A stretch of 64,000 bases of DNA from contig NC_052614.1 of assembly GCF_016545825.1 (NCBI RefSeq), forward strand, positions 310,001-374,000, in the 5' to 3' direction. The stretch is from Eucalyptus grandis (lineage: Eukaryota > Streptophyta > Magnoliopsida > Myrtales > Myrtaceae). How positions within the stretch are numbered: position 1 is the stretch's first letter; each line of letters opens with the position of its first letter. Below are positions 49,677-63,300 of the stretch, piece by piece. The notes beneath the pieces were generated by a model. It saw only the letters and a program-made list of their open reading frames with translations, was not told where the DNA came from and ran no database searches. Position numbers and translations under genes: made by a program.

Positions 49677-50541
49677 GGCCCCGTTTGTTTGTGTTTCTTT
49701 TTTTTTTTTTGTTTTTAAACACTTTTTCTCGTTTTTTGTTCCCTGGGAACAAAAAGGAATAAAACGCGTTTGGGTGCGTTTTTGTTTTTTTGTTCTTTTG
49801 TTCCTGGAACAAAAAAGAAACAAAACAAGAAACACAAATTTTGTGTTTCTTGTTTCAAAACACTTTTGAAAAACACTTATTTTTTTTTTTTTCTCTTATT
49901 TTCTTGTTCTTTTTTCTTTTGGCCGGTCGCCGCCGGCCATGGCCATGGCGACCGGCCAACGAGGGACGGCGGCCTCGCCCAACCATGGCGAGGCTCGCCG
50001 TAGCTAGGCGAGGGTCGGCCTCGCCATGGCTGGCCGAGCTCGAGCTCGCCCGGATCCATGGCGAGGCCGAGCCTCGCGATCCGGGCGAGCTCGAGCTCGC
50101 CCGGGCCATGGCGAGGCCGACCTCGGGGCGAGCTCGATCTCGCCCAGATTCGGCGAGGCCGAGCTCGCCCGGCGGCCGGCGAGCCTCGGCCTCGGGATCT
50201 GGGCGAGTCGGCTGTCGCCAGCGGTGGCCGGCGAGGCCGCGCCTTGCCCGCCCGCCGCTAGGCGAGCCTCGGCCGACCGGTCGCCGGCCAAGGCCTTGGC
50301 GCCCGGCCAAAAGAAGAAAAAAAAATGAAAAAGAAAAAAAGGAAAAATAAGAAAAAAATAGAAAAAATAAAAGAAATAAAAAAATTATCCAAATTTACCA
50401 AACATGTTTTTGTTTATTTTTTATTCCCGAACAAGTTTACCAAACGCGTTGTTTTGTTCAAAAATTGTTCCCCTAACGTAAACACTTTTTTCTATTTCGT
50501 TTCCTGAACAATTTTTAAACGAAACACAACCAAACGCGCCC
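49677..50541. mobile_element. PIF/Harbinger-like GC-core element, copy B (inverted)
   Basis: Element of 865 bp with left end GGCCCCGTTTGTTTGTGTTT and right end caaccaaacgcgccc, flanked by ATA on both sides (49674-49676 and 50542-50544). Its left arm is the complement of the right arm of copy A (gtttttaaacactttttctc, gttccctgggaacaaaa) and its right arm the complement of the left arm of A, so it is inverted relative to A. The core at about 49917-50312 is shorter and has ttttggccggtcgcc and cggccaaaag edges. Confidence 0.8.
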
Positions 50542-50544
50542 ATA

Positions 50545-51996
50545 GAATCCAGGAGATTGTTTCTTGAAATTTGCACCTATTAACATGAATGGATACAATT
50601 GAATATACGATCGAAAGTACTTACTTATTTACCGGAAAGAAACAACTTCTTTATACATCTAATAAAAGTTATCAAAAAAGTCATAAATCTAAGGTCTATG
50701 GACTCTTTTGTAATTTGTTCTTCACGGGTTGACGAAACAAGGTATATACACAGAGACAACAAGGGAAAAGGGTGTCGCGTTTTATTAGGACACGAACCCC
50801 TCTTTCATGATATTAGCAAAACCATCATCTTGTATGTTCTCAGAGACGACTGGTATTAAGTCAGCTAAAATGCACGCATGGCATCCGCGTGATGGACCCG
50901 TATACACGTGTTCTCATCGGCGCCACGTTCTTCAGCAACCTCCACGGTACGACCGCCACACCTTCTTCCATTATTAGTCATGTTGACCAACGATGCTGCT
51001 CTCGACCGAGCTGGCGTTTCCTATTTCCTAGACACGAGGTTTGCCGGAGTGTCAATCGTAACATGAAAAACATGCTGAAACTGAAGCTTCTTTTTTCTTT
51101 CGTTTGCGTGTTTTGCTTTTCGTTCAGAACAAAAAGTCTGTCTAATGTCCAATGATGTAGTAATGTGCTCGGTGGCAGCATTTGACCCAAAAAAAAACAA
51201 AGTGTTCGGCAGCCCATCTCGCCCGTCACCTTCGTGTCTGGTTCCTGGGTGCTTCTCTTGTGGTTTTCTGCTCGTTTTCTACCGTCATTACACAAGCCCA
51301 ACGACTAGCGAAAGAGAATGTTCTCTCAACATAGTCGGTAAAGGGCCAGGCCCACAGACCAGGCCCAATCGTGCGACCTTGCAAATCAACAATTGTTAAG
51401 GTTGCTGTCGTGAGGGCCGTAGCGGGCCTGAGTGGAGTGGGACTTCTTTTCGCCAAGCCCGCCAATCGATGGGCCGGCCCCTTCCGGATCCCGCCGGTTC
51501 GCTCCGACTCCGAGTAGGGGAAAAAGGGAATATTCCTTGTCATCCTCAGCTGTCCATCCAAGCCTCTCCCCATTCGGATCTTCTCGGACCTCGGATCCGA
51601 CTTGAAATCCGAAGTGGAGCCATCGTCTTTTGCCAGGCTGCCAGCTCCCCCACCTCGTCCTCCCCTCCCACGCCGAAGGTGCCTTTTTGTTTGTGCTTGC
51701 CTCTGCGTCTGCGTCTGCGTCTGCGGCCAGTTCATCGTCGCTGCTTGGCTTTTCCTCAATCTTCTCGCTCCGTTCCTCTTCTCACTCGCCGGAGTCGCCG
51801 CCGCCGCCGCCCTCCGCCATCGTCACCGTCGTCGTCGTCGGCGCACGGAGACACCCTCCCGCCCCCGGATCACGTCCCATCCCCGGAGCCTTTCCCCGCT
51901 CTTCAATTCCCTGAATCTCACTCCTCCTCGAGCGCTGCGGGAGCGAATTAAAGCTTGGTTAGCATGGGGAATCCGGTGGCCTGATCGTCCCAAATC
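50545..51996 (+). promoter_or_regulatory. Upstream region and 5' leader of the TT9-like gene
   Basis: No gene is seen between the last TIR element and the TT9-like start codon. From about 51400 the DNA turns GC-rich and from about 51600 pyrimidine-rich, with tctgcg (51700-51724) and gcc/gtc trinucleotide runs (51790-51842), typical of plant 5' leaders. The transcription start cannot be set by eye. The 177-codon minus-strand ORF here has no domain and is probably chance. Confidence 0.5.
51964..51984 (+). other. Upstream ORF of six codons before the TT9-like start
   Basis: ATG at 51964, peptide MGNPVA, stop TGA at 51982-51984, ending 12 nt before the main ATG at 51997. Its ATG context (gcatgg, G at +4) is at least moderate. 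It is real in sequence if the leader extends upstream; an effect on translation is inference. Confidence 0.6.
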
Positions 51997-54900
51997 ATGT
52001 GGCTTGCCTTCTGGAGATCGAGGAATCGACTCTCCCTTGACGAGCTCAGGTTTGCAATGCGATACGCGTCAATTTCCGTCTTATATATACATACATGGAT
52101 ATGTATGTGTGTACGTATGTGTTTCGTTTGTCAAGTTTATAGCGGTTGCAAGGCTAACGTAACTTTGCTGGCGATCGTCACTTTTTGATGTTCCATGAGA
52201 CGGTTCTCTTACTTGGCGCGCGAATGTGATGGTCGCAGCAAAAGCTAATTACTTGTGATTTCGCCCGTTCTGTGGTTCTCTTATTTACATTCTTTACTTC
52301 CCCAGTTTGCAGTCGAGCATGATGAAAATAATACTAGGAAAGTTAGCCTTCTTTCGGTAGGAATGTGGATATCTTGTCGTTGGTTGGTCAGGCTCTTTTG
52401 GTTCTCTTGACCAATTTTGACAGGCGTGGATGTCTTGATGACATGATACTGTAGAAAGAGTGTGCGTGTTAGTCTTTCATATCTTAAATAAGATACCGTG
52501 GTGGACTGAGGAGTGCCTTCAAGAGAGTCTCCTGTAATGGTGATTTAATGTCCGAAAAAGTTCATATAAAGCTTACCTTAATTAAAGGAGCATCATCGGC
52601 CCTAATGTACACTGATTCAACAGTAGCGGACCGGACGTCTAGGGGTCAATTTGACATTGACTAGATAGATCTATAGTAACATTCTCATTATTGCCACTCA
52701 CGGTGTGTCAACGGGATTTGGAGAATTAGAGGAAGAGAATCAATGGTTTCTGCTGCAGGAGGTTTGTATTAATCCATCCGCTAATTCCATGTTAATGGGC
52801 TTAAGGTGCAGCAAGTGCAACAGCTAAGATGTTTTGATGGATTCCGAATGAAACTTGACACAAAATTAAGGTGCCAACATCAAAGTGCAGTATAAACCAA
52901 CATTGCTGTGGCACACCTGCATGACCAGGCACTATCTCTGATCGAAGGAGAAGCCATTCTGCCATACTTTGCAAAGTCCATGTTACGTTTCTCTCAAATG
53001 GCTCTTCAAAGGACCTCGATGCATGGTTACACGATGCACAGAGAAAATTGCATATCTATGTCTAGTGTGTAGATAGATTGAATCATTGTAGTTGAGGTTA
53101 GTCAAATTGAGCATGTTCAAGGTATAATTGAAACTTGATTCTATCTAAAGCTTGGTGCTTTGCAATTTAAGATATAATTTTAGATGAAATTCATTCCCAA
53201 ATAGTACTCATATGGCTGAGATGCTCAAGCTCGAGATGGTGAGCCTTAGAAGTTCAAAAGGTTGTACTTTTGAAAAAATTCTGATGAACAACTCTGGGTT
53301 TCAGCAGTTTTAAAAAATTCCGTCAAACAACTCTTGATTTCAGCAGTTTTATCAATAGATATCCGCTATGTTCTCTATATATGTTGGTATTTGGTGGGCT
53401 TCTTTTCAAAGTCTGTCGTTCTGAAAATAGGGTAGAAAAACAAACAAATCTTTGAATGAACAGAATCCACGATTAGGGTAACTGTGGTAGCCGTAGTCTT
53501 TTTGGGCACAATCCTAAGTAGAAATAGGAACAAGTAAGCTGCAGGAATTTTCAGCAATAGAGGTCTTGGAGCATTAATGTGTACATACACGTGACGCATA
53601 CATCTTTGAAGAGAATTAAGTTTGCATTGATTGGAGCAACGTTGTTTATGAGGGCCAACCTTTTCTTATCTGTTGCAGATATTTGACTGATCAACTCTTT
53701 AAAATCCAAGTTGTCAACGAGGTGAACAAGGTAATGATGATAAATTATTAATTTGACCTTGCTAAACAGTGGACTCTTCTCATGCGCTTTTTACTCGTAT
53801 TTGATCATGTAGGATTTTGTCATTGAGGCCTTGCGATCAATTGCGGAATTGATAACATATGGCGATCAGCATGACTCTGCCTTTTTCGAGTGAGACTTTG
53901 AAGGTCTAACTTTTCTTATTAGAAAACTTCAAATGGGGAAATGTCAGCTGATTTTGTGCCATTCTGGTTGCTGCAGGTTTTTTATGGAGAAGCAAGTCAT
54001 GGGCGAGTTTGTTCGAATTTTGAAGATTAGTAGACCTGTCGGTGTTTCACTTCAGTTGCTTCAAACGTTGAGTATAATGATCCAAAACCTTAAAAGTGAA
54101 CATGCCATATGTAAATTTCTTTGTTTGAGCTTATTGGATTCCACTTTGAAATTAAGTTTGTTCAACAAGATGTTTAAAAGCATGTCATGGGGATGTTGCA
54201 GATTATTTGTTCAGTAATGAGCATATCAACTACCTAATAACCTATTCATTCAACTTTGACAATGAGGAGCTGCTCTCCTACTATATATCTTTTTTAAGGT
54301 TTGTAGTCTACTTACGACCAAGATAGTTGGTAACTTTTCTTTATGTTTCCCATCCCTTTGCAACTGTAATTCTAACTGCTATTTTCTTTTGTTCTCAATG
54401 ATCCTGTATGTCGTGGCATGTAAAGAGCGATAAGCGGGAAGCTAAATAAAAACACAATTTCTCTGCTGGTGAAGACTCAAGATGTGAGTTTGTTCTTTTC
54501 CATCTTCTATTTTCTTCATCCTGCCCACATATATTCGTTGCTAACGTTTTCTTCATCGTCTTTGTTGGTGAAGAATGGGGGCATCACTGTATTGCAATTT
54601 TCATTTTTGCAATTAGGAAAATGAGTTTGTGTGCATTTTTCTCAACATAAGAGTGACAAAACCTATTGCACCAACTCCTTTCTGTCCCCCCCCAAAAAAA
54701 AAAGGAAAAGAAAAGAAATGAAAATTGATAATTGGAAAGACTTTTCACAACTGATATTTGGGATCATCCCCTGATTCTGGTTCCTACTTTCTTTCACCAG
54801 TCATTACTGCTAGCTTCTCTTCTTCAGTTCATTTTCCATCCCCCATTTGCATATGCTATGCAATTAATGGTTGACCGGTTATGCTAAATTAGCTTTGCTT

Positions 54901-57900
54901 TTAACCTTTAACTGAATTATAGATTCTCCATGTCAAGTCCAAGAATTTTTCTTTGCTTTTTTGCTCTCTCTCTCTCTCAAAATTTCTTTTGTACTGTGGA
55001 ACATCTAGGATGACGTAGTATCTTTCCCACTATATACTGAGGCAATACGGTTTGCCTTCCATGAAGAAAATATGGTCCGTACAGCCATACGCGCTCTTTC
55101 ACTCAATGTTTACCATGGTGAGCTACCGGTTATCTCCTTATATTCTCACTTTTATGCTGCTGATGTTCCTTTCTTTTATGATGCCAATTTGTTAGCTCCA
55201 TGTGTTTACCTTGAGATTTTTTTTTTTGCCTTTAGTTGGTGATGTATCTGTGAATAGATTTGTCGCCAGCCCTCCACATTCTAAATATTTTTCAAACTTG
55301 GTCAAATACTTCTGCAAGCAGTGCTTGGAGTTGAATGAATTGGTTTCAGATGCTCTGTAAGACTCTGGGGCTTCACCATCCTTTCGTATATCAAGGGAAA
55401 CGCCCTGAAATGCTAAAAATAATTTTATGGTTATGTATGCAGAAAATCTGGCCCAGAACCGCCATCTACTATTCTTGCTGTGGTGGATGAACTTGAGGAT
55501 ACTCTGTACTATTTCAGTGATATCACCTCCGCTGGTATTCCTGATGTTGGGAGGTTACTGACTGATGAGTTTTTGAAGCATTTGGTGTTTCCATTGCTCC
55601 TTCCTTCTCTGAAGACAGAACCAGCTTATGTAAATGACTTAACCTCTTGACTTCAATGGCTTTGGTTTCTCTGATTTCTTCTGGTCCTCATGGTTCTTGT
55701 GTCCGCCAGTGTTGTTTATAAATACTAATTCTTAACTTATGTATATATATGAATTTCTTGATCCAATACCGTTATATTCTTCCAAATTAAACTTACAGTG
55801 AACTTTTGACCAAATATATCAAATAAATTAGACTTTATTACATGCGTTGGCATCTGATAAATGGCAATGAATACAAGAACAAAAGGAATATTGGATTTTT
55901 TATGATCATCTTATGGCCTTGAAGAAGAGTGCCCGTCATTAGAATGTTTATTAATCATCGCAAGGTAAATCAAGTAATCATTGCAAGGAACCGACATATC
56001 ATAGTGAAATGGCTTCTGCTTTGTAACATCAACATATCTTCATAGCTACTATTTTAACATCTCCCAGTAGCTTCTATAAAATTGCTTACTGAGCTTAAAA
56101 GTGTTATATCTTAGAATATTTTTGCCCACAATACATCATAACGAAACTATAGCACAACACAGTTGTAGTGCAGCTACGCCTGTACCAAATGAAATTTTAG
56201 TGAGGATATGATGCTTATTTATCTATTGGTTCCCTTACCAATTCTATGAGTTGATTATATTATTTTTGATAATTCAAGCAGTGAAGTGTTCGATTCATGA
56301 TTTGCAATTTGATTAGAGAACTGCGGTGGAAAAGTTGGGTTTTTTCCTTTTAACATTTTCATTTTGATTAATTTATGTAGCATTAATCCTTTCTCTATAT
56401 CTTGGTGCTAAATAAGTGCAGGAAGTAAGGATTGGTTCTGTCACTTCTTTGTACTTGATCTGCTGCATCCTTCATATTGTTAAGATCAAAGATTTGGCGA
56501 ATAGTATAGCCGCTGGGCTTTTTTTTCCTCCGGAGGTGTTCGTTGCAAATTCTGGTAATAAGGCCAATGGTTTCTTATCTGTTCATGAACCTACCAATGA
56601 AAGCAAACAACCAGACAACGAAAGTCTTGGCAGTGAAAATGATAAAAAGTTGAAGGCCTATCTGGTTGACTGTTCTACTGGTACACAAGTCCATGAAGAG
56701 GCTGCCGTCAAGGCAAATGTTAGTATCGATTCCTCTGTTGCATTGAGGTAACATGATGTGATTTAGCTTTCCACAGATCCTTAACATTTGTAGTATTTGT
56801 TGTTTTGGATACACAATTGATTTTACGGATCTTTAGGATTGCCATATGCTTTTATATCCCTTAATTTAGGATCGAGAATGGAGTCAATTGTATATCTCCT
56901 ATTTGTTTTGTGCTAGAGTAGATGAGATTGAAAAAAAAATTGATTAGAGAGAAGCTCTATTCTCTTATCTCTTATTGACCATGCTCAGAAATTGATAGAG
57001 GAAAACAATGTTGCTATGCTTTTGGAATGCTTTACCAGTGACATGTACATGAATTTTTTAAATTGTTGTCATCATTATTTGTTTAAATAGTTCTTAGAAG
57101 CAGCAAATTTCATGGCCTCTTCTCCGAAAGGAGGCCTCAGATTTTGTTAATTAGGGACTAGTCAAGACTTTTGTGAGCTTTCTTAACTGCAAGTTGTGGG
57201 TTGCTTTGATGTTTGATTGAGCGTCAGGAATTGCTGTTCCTGGACATTGTAAGAGTAGAAAAAAACCAAATTTGATGAATAAGCATTACAGTGAGTATCT
57301 TGGGATTTTTGATGTCCTGGGTTGCACCATTCTGATGACTTTCCTTCATTTGTTTGTTCTAGAGAAAGTAAGGATTCTCGTGTCCTTTTTTTATTACCTG
57401 AGGTAGCGAGAAGGATTAGCTGATTAATTGCTAGGGCTTCTCTGACATGAAATATCCAAGCTGGAGAGATGCATGCTCTCTCGTACTTGTTGTCTACGGC
57501 TAAGACTTACTTTGAGAGCCAAGATAGATCTTTGGATGTTCATGAAGAAATGTGAGATTATGCTGAAAGTATTTTTGTGAAGTTCTTTCAATTATGCACT
57601 TCTCAATATTTTGTGGACTTGTATAAGGACACCTCATTTAAGAATTCCTCATTCTGGGCTTCTCTTTATTTAAGTCACTGCTACATATATCATTGATTCA
57701 TTATTATATGACCTCTAGTCAGTACTCAACTCCCAGAAAGGTTATGTAACCTCTGAAAAGATGGAGCAAATCAATCATTTCAATTTCTTTGGTAACCATT
57801 ATAGCTTAAGCTTGGGTAGAAACAACATGAAAAACCGTTGAATATGGCAAAGATACTGTTAACTTGTGATATTTTGAGTCTTATGTTTCGATTTTGTTAC

Positions 57901-60900
57901 AAAGACCCAAAGAATGGAATAAATGTGCCACTTAGTGTTTTATCATGTTTTTATGCTGAGCGAGGTCCCTTTTAGAGTTTTCTATTTGGTTCTATACTGT
58001 TCTAACTGAGGAAATGGTAAATTAGCAGACATCTGTTGCCGATGTTTACTCCATTTTCTTTCTCTAACATTTATAACTTTGCAGGGAGACATTACTTTCG
58101 TACATCAGAGATGGGAACAATGTTCAAGTTTTGGGTTCGTTGAGTGTGTTCGCTACGCTGTTACAAACGAAAGGTTGGGCTGTTGTATCTTTCTAGTTAC
58201 AATTACTTATTTGGTATATACTGCCATTTATTATCAACATTTGCTGTTACAGAACTGGATGAGTCAATGCTGGATGCTCTTGGAATTCTTCCTCAGCGCA
58301 AAAAGCAGAAAAAACTCTTGCTAGTAAGCATTATTGATTCTGCATTTCTTTGGCACTCTTATAAATAAATTTAGCAAAGTACCTTGCTTGTAATATTCAT
58401 CCTTTTGCTTTATGTACACAGTGGTTAAATGACATTAATTCCTAGAGTGTTATGCACGAAATTTGGACCTCAAAAAACTAATGTTTGAAAATTCATTCAG
58501 TGATACTTTGAAGGAGTTGGCTGTCTGATCAAGACTTGTTGATGATCCATTATATACCTATTGCTATTGAAGAGATTATCAAGCTGTTAACATATTCTGA
58601 ATTTGTTCTCATGTACATCTTTGGTCAGTTTTTCATTTCATTATCACTTTTTCCTTCAATAAGTTTTTGTGCTGTTTTTAATTCATCTGGAAAACAAATT
58701 GTTGTTTTTCAAATACTATTTTAAGTAGATGATATTTTTTAGTCTAGTTAACTAGGTTTGCTTCTCATACTCTCCCTTCTGCTCGAAGCCTGTGTTACTA
58801 TTGTTCTCTTCTGTTCATTATCTTGTAGGAATCATTGGTTGGCGAGGGTTCTGGTGAAGAGCAACTGTTTTCTTCTGAAAGCATTTCAATGAAAGATGGT
58901 CTAAGTGGTGAACTAGATGGTTATCTACAAAGAATCAAGGTATAAATTGATGTTCCCCCTCCCTTTCTGCTTCAATTCTTGAGCCTTTTCCTTTAGCTTT
59001 TTGTGTCATTCCTTGTTGGTGTGTAAGTTTGATGTATGAGCATTGCTTATACGTATGTTTCTGTCATACTTATGGCTTTAATCCCAGCAACCAATTTGGC
59101 ATTTAATGGGAAAAAGCTCTCAATTCTTCTTGTTATGATATATGGAAATCAAATACGTACTGTTACAATGCTGGGAAAGAACTTCATCAAGTCTTTTCTG
59201 TGAAGTGTAAAACCTCTTCTATTATTATTGTTTGGAGTGTAATATATGATCTTATTGCCACTTGGATTAATTCGGGATCTGTGAATATTAGGGCGATTCT
59301 TGGGTTTAACTATCTAATATCCAACCTTGTCATGATGGGCCTTGTCTTTATTGTAGCGCCCATTTTCCAGTTCTTTGAAAAAAAGACGGAGAAGCTGAAT
59401 TCAATGAACATGATGTATCTGTATCTCAAATTGGTGTTATTAATATCAATCTTATTATGATTGGTCCATTGTATACTTCAGGCTCATTTCATAGGGGGCA
59501 TTCCTTAGAAAATGATGTTCAAGTTTTGTAGCAACTATTCCCGTATCAGAATAAAATTTCCTTTTCTGAAGGTTGAAAATTTGGCTTTCCTTTGACTTCA
59601 TGTCTCTTTCATTTCTTTAATTTGCATAGTTTAGTGATTATCTAAGCACGATATTTTGTTCTTGGAGCTCTTTTAGGTTAGGAAGACTTCTATTCTGTAG
59701 TGGGTCATTGTTGTACTGTTGGTGTCATTCTTGGTTGTTAATTCCCTCTGGTATTTCTCTGAATACATGACACTAATCAAAAGGCAATAACTTCCTTACA
59801 CTTTTCTTTTGCTCGCCCTTCTAACAGGACCAGTATTGTGTGTCAACTTCAAGTACAGAAGAGGGAGCAAGCCCTAGGTGCCACAGATTTCAGGTAAGTT
59901 GGTTATTGAACAAAATTCTGGTTTTAGAGGCTACTTAGAATTTTCTTTTGTGGTATGTCTATGTAATTTTTCCTGGTGATTTCCAATTTGCGCTTTGATT
60001 AGGTTTCTGTCTTCAAATACTCATCTAGTCCTTATTTCAGTTTGGTTTAGCTTGTTAGTTTTTGAGTTGAACCCAACTATTAACAACCCTGTTAATTAGG
60101 TAGCAATTTATCTTTTGTGACTCATATATATTAGCTAAGATCATCCTAGAAGTTTTGGCCTTTTATTTGTGAACCGTAAGAGTTATGCACTCTTTTGTTC
60201 TCGATTGTGTGCACTTCTTAGTAAACTTTGCGCAATGATGATTGGATGATGTGCTTGTTTTCCACTACAATACAATTGTTTGACTATCATTTTAAAAATT
60301 TTGGCGCATTCTTTCAAGTTGAAATTGATGAATTGCTTTTTGTTGGGGACCTTTCTTGAAGGTGCTAGATGCGTTGATCGCTCTTTTCTGTCGCTCAAAT
60401 ATACCAGGAGAGACATTGTGGGATGGGGGCTGGCTTTTGCGCCAATTGCTTCCCCATGGCGAAGCAGAGTTTAGCAGTCATCATCTCGTATTGCTCAAAG
60501 TAAGTGTCATGTCTGAATTTAAAGGGAGATATAATCATAAATAGTAGCCTTCCAGGAGCTGCATTTAATCACACTTGATGAACTTCTATTGTTGTTTGTT
60601 CTTGGAAAACAAAGTATTAAGTGGTGTCAAAGTGACCAAAGCAGTCTTTTTTACTGGGATGCTCCTTTATTTTGTGGAGAGAGTCTCTCCAAGCAAATCC
60701 CTAAGTTTTGACGAGTAGTGCTTTGATGAATTCTGGGTTTGCTGTCGTGATAGCATGTGCAACTGGAGTGAGAATGAATAAGCAAACTGCAGTTATAATT
60801 AAATTGCAAAGCATTGGCCCCTGGGAATTATGATATCCTTTGTGTATTTTGTTTTAACACTGGCTTTTGTTTTCCTTCTTTATTGGTTGATGCTATGGAG

Positions 60901-63034
60901 TTGTATTATTTTTAGTTGCTATTTTTGCCATCAAACCATGAATGAGAAATTTTGGAATTTGCTATGGCTGACATACATGATCAGGTAATAGTGTGGTGAA
61001 GATGCAACAATGTTTCATGTGTCACGAACTCTCATTTAGTAGGTCTTTTTTTCTATTTTAATGACAAACCAACAAATGTTGAGGACTAACTTGGCAGCCT
61101 TTTAATGCAGGAATCATACAGGAGCTGTACTCGTGCTCTTTTACAGGAGACTAGAGGATCGTGGCCCGATTTGGTCCTCACAATCATTATTAATGAGTGG
61201 AAGAAGTGCAAAAGAGGTATTTGACTTAGTTTCCAAACAGTGTCTGGTCTCACATGAGGTTTGTTTATGCATCTGAAGAATTACATTCCATTTTTAGCAA
61301 TTGAGGCTTCATCCCCCAGAAAGGAGCCTAAGAGCATACTCTTGTCACAGTGGAAGTTCCATGAAGGTAAAAGCCGTAGCTATTCTCCCAGAAGATAAGA
61401 TGATACTCACCACTATGTTTTTTCAACATCTCACTGGTGTACTCTTTGCAGAGATCTGTGTACTGTATAACTTTTCCACTTTGCAGATGATTAGTCTTTC
61501 TCTTTCTTTTAACAGAGGTTGCTCCGAGTGAATCATCCATCCCTGCTGGTGAAAGGATGTGTGAGGTGGTAAAGGTCTGTTTCTGTTACAGCAACGTTTG
61601 ATTTTCTTTGTTTTGTCCATTTCAGTAGTGGTGCGTGAGAATGATCTTCTCAAGATTCGTCCTCCTCTACAGCCTCACTTTGCAATCACATGGATGCATT
61701 CAGATTTCTAAGAGGAGATCTTGATATTTATTGTCAGCCAAGTGATTCTCTACATGCCTAATAGTTTCTGCCTTTTGTTTTAGGTGTTCGTCCTACGTCA
61801 TCAACTTCAACTATTTTCCCTTGGTAGAGCTTTGCCAGAGCAGCCTTCTATTAATGCACAAGGCGATCACCCGGAAAATTCACGTGCAAAAACATCTGGA
61901 CTCAATGTCTCTGTTCCAAAGCCTGGCACTGAATTAAAAGTTGGTAAGTCCAAGAATAAGTTCAAAAGTTTACTCCATTATGATTTATATAGAATTTAAT
62001 GTTGCTGTTAACTGAAGTGGAGTTACAATGTTAAAGAAACTGGTTTTGAAGAGGGTACTTCAAAAGTTATTGTTTTCAGAAATCATAGAGATTCGTAATT
62101 GGTACTTGTTTTAATTTATGTTTTGCTGAATAGGAGTAGATCTTTCTTCTATGACTAATTAAATACATTGGGTTATTCACCACTCCAAGTACCTTAACAA
62201 ACTTGAAGACTGAAGGTTCTGACAATTGGGCTCAACTAAAGAGGAAAATGTAAAACGCTCTTTTGCCGGGGTTAATTCTTAAGGTTGGGATCAAGTTCAC
62301 GAGAAGATACAAGTTTCTTTGCTTTGTCAACTTTTCCAATTTCATACCAGTCAAATCTGCGTTACTTTTTGTGTAAGATGGTGTTGTAGGATTATCATGT
62401 GGCTTACTTAATGTTGCTGCTTATGGTCATCTGCAGTTGATGCTCTGCCGTGTAGGATTGCCTTTGAGAGGGGTAAAGAACGTTACTTTCGCTTTCTTGC
62501 TGTCTCTGCGGGAATTTCAGGATGGCTTATTCTCGCTGAAGAATTACCATTGAAGCAGAACTATGGAATTATCCGTGTTGCTGCACCTTTGGCTGGTTCA
62601 AATGTACGGAAAGCTGGTGCAGTTGTGTCGTTTCTGTTTTGTCATCGTATAGATAGTGTTTGTCAGTGATGAAGAATCTTTTGTTCTCAAAGCTGGCTTT
62701 TAAATTTTGCCTAAATGGGTTTGCTTCCTTGTGTTTTCAGCCAAGAATCGATAACAAGCACCCAAAGTGGTTACACTTGCGAATCCGGCCATCCTCAATA
62801 CCCTCTTTGGATCCCACAAAAACTTCAGATGGAAAAGTGAAGCCAAGAGCTATGGTGGATGGGAGGTGGACCCTGGCATTCAGGGATGAGGAGTCTTGCA
62901 AGACTGCTTTGTCTATGATTGTTGAGGAGACAGATCTGCAGAGTAATGAGGTAGAGAAGAGACTAAAACCTTTACTCGACCTTGAAAATGCCTTAGGTTT
63001 ATCTGACATTTTTCAGCACGAGACTTCCTCTTAA
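51997..63034 (+). CDS. TT9/GFS9-like: CLEC16A/TT9-like (FPL-domain) protein, complete, 21 exons
   Basis: Exons: 51997-52049, 53679-53730, 53813-53889, 53977-54110, 54202-54298, 54426-54483, 55009-55117, 55236-55356, 55443-55629, 56422-56747, 58085-58173, 58253-58323, 58829-58939, 59828-59893, 60362-60499, 61111-61216, 61298-61366, 61516-61574, 61784-61943, 62437-62603, 62741-63034. All introns are GT-AG and all junctions stay in phase, giving 847 residues. The protein starts [18 protein letters not shown]; the FPL domain occupies about residues 40-190 ([40 protein letters not shown]), and the CLEC16A/TT9 C-terminal region follows ([40 protein letters not shown]). In Arabidopsis the homologue GFS9/TT9 is a peripheral Golgi protein needed for vacuolar protein sorting, vacuole and endomembrane organisation and seed-coat flavonoid deposition; animal CLEC16A acts in endosome/autophagy traffic. 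No truncation or frameshift is seen, so the gene looks functional. Least certain are the exon 6/7 junction and the variable stretch in exon 10. Confidence 0.93.
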
Positions 63035-63300
63035 ACTGAAAGCTTTCCGCCCAACAATTAATTTCTTGGTTTTAAGCTGAAAAAAATAGTTTACTTTTTG
63101 TGGGGGTGAGATTTATTAGGATTATTCACCCTTCATAGGAGCCCTGTCTGTAGATACACCAAAATTTAGATTAGCTTCCTCTGTGTCATTCTTTGTATAT
63201 GAGTGTTGTGCCTGATTTTTTATTTATCAACCTTTTCCCTTTTCTCTAGCAGCTGCTGTCAAGAGTATGTATATTTCATGGGTCAAAAGCTGTAAAATCA
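63035..63300 (+). other. Presumed 3' UTR of the TT9-like gene
   Basis: T-rich non-coding sequence after the TAA stop. No canonical AATAAA is seen; the polyadenylation site cannot be fixed. Confidence 0.45.

Noticed and set aside
51226..51759. 177-codon minus-strand ORF upstream of the TT9-like gene
   Set aside because: Overlaps the probable TT9-like promoter and leader, has no domain and is low-complexity in places (TQTQTQRQAQ).
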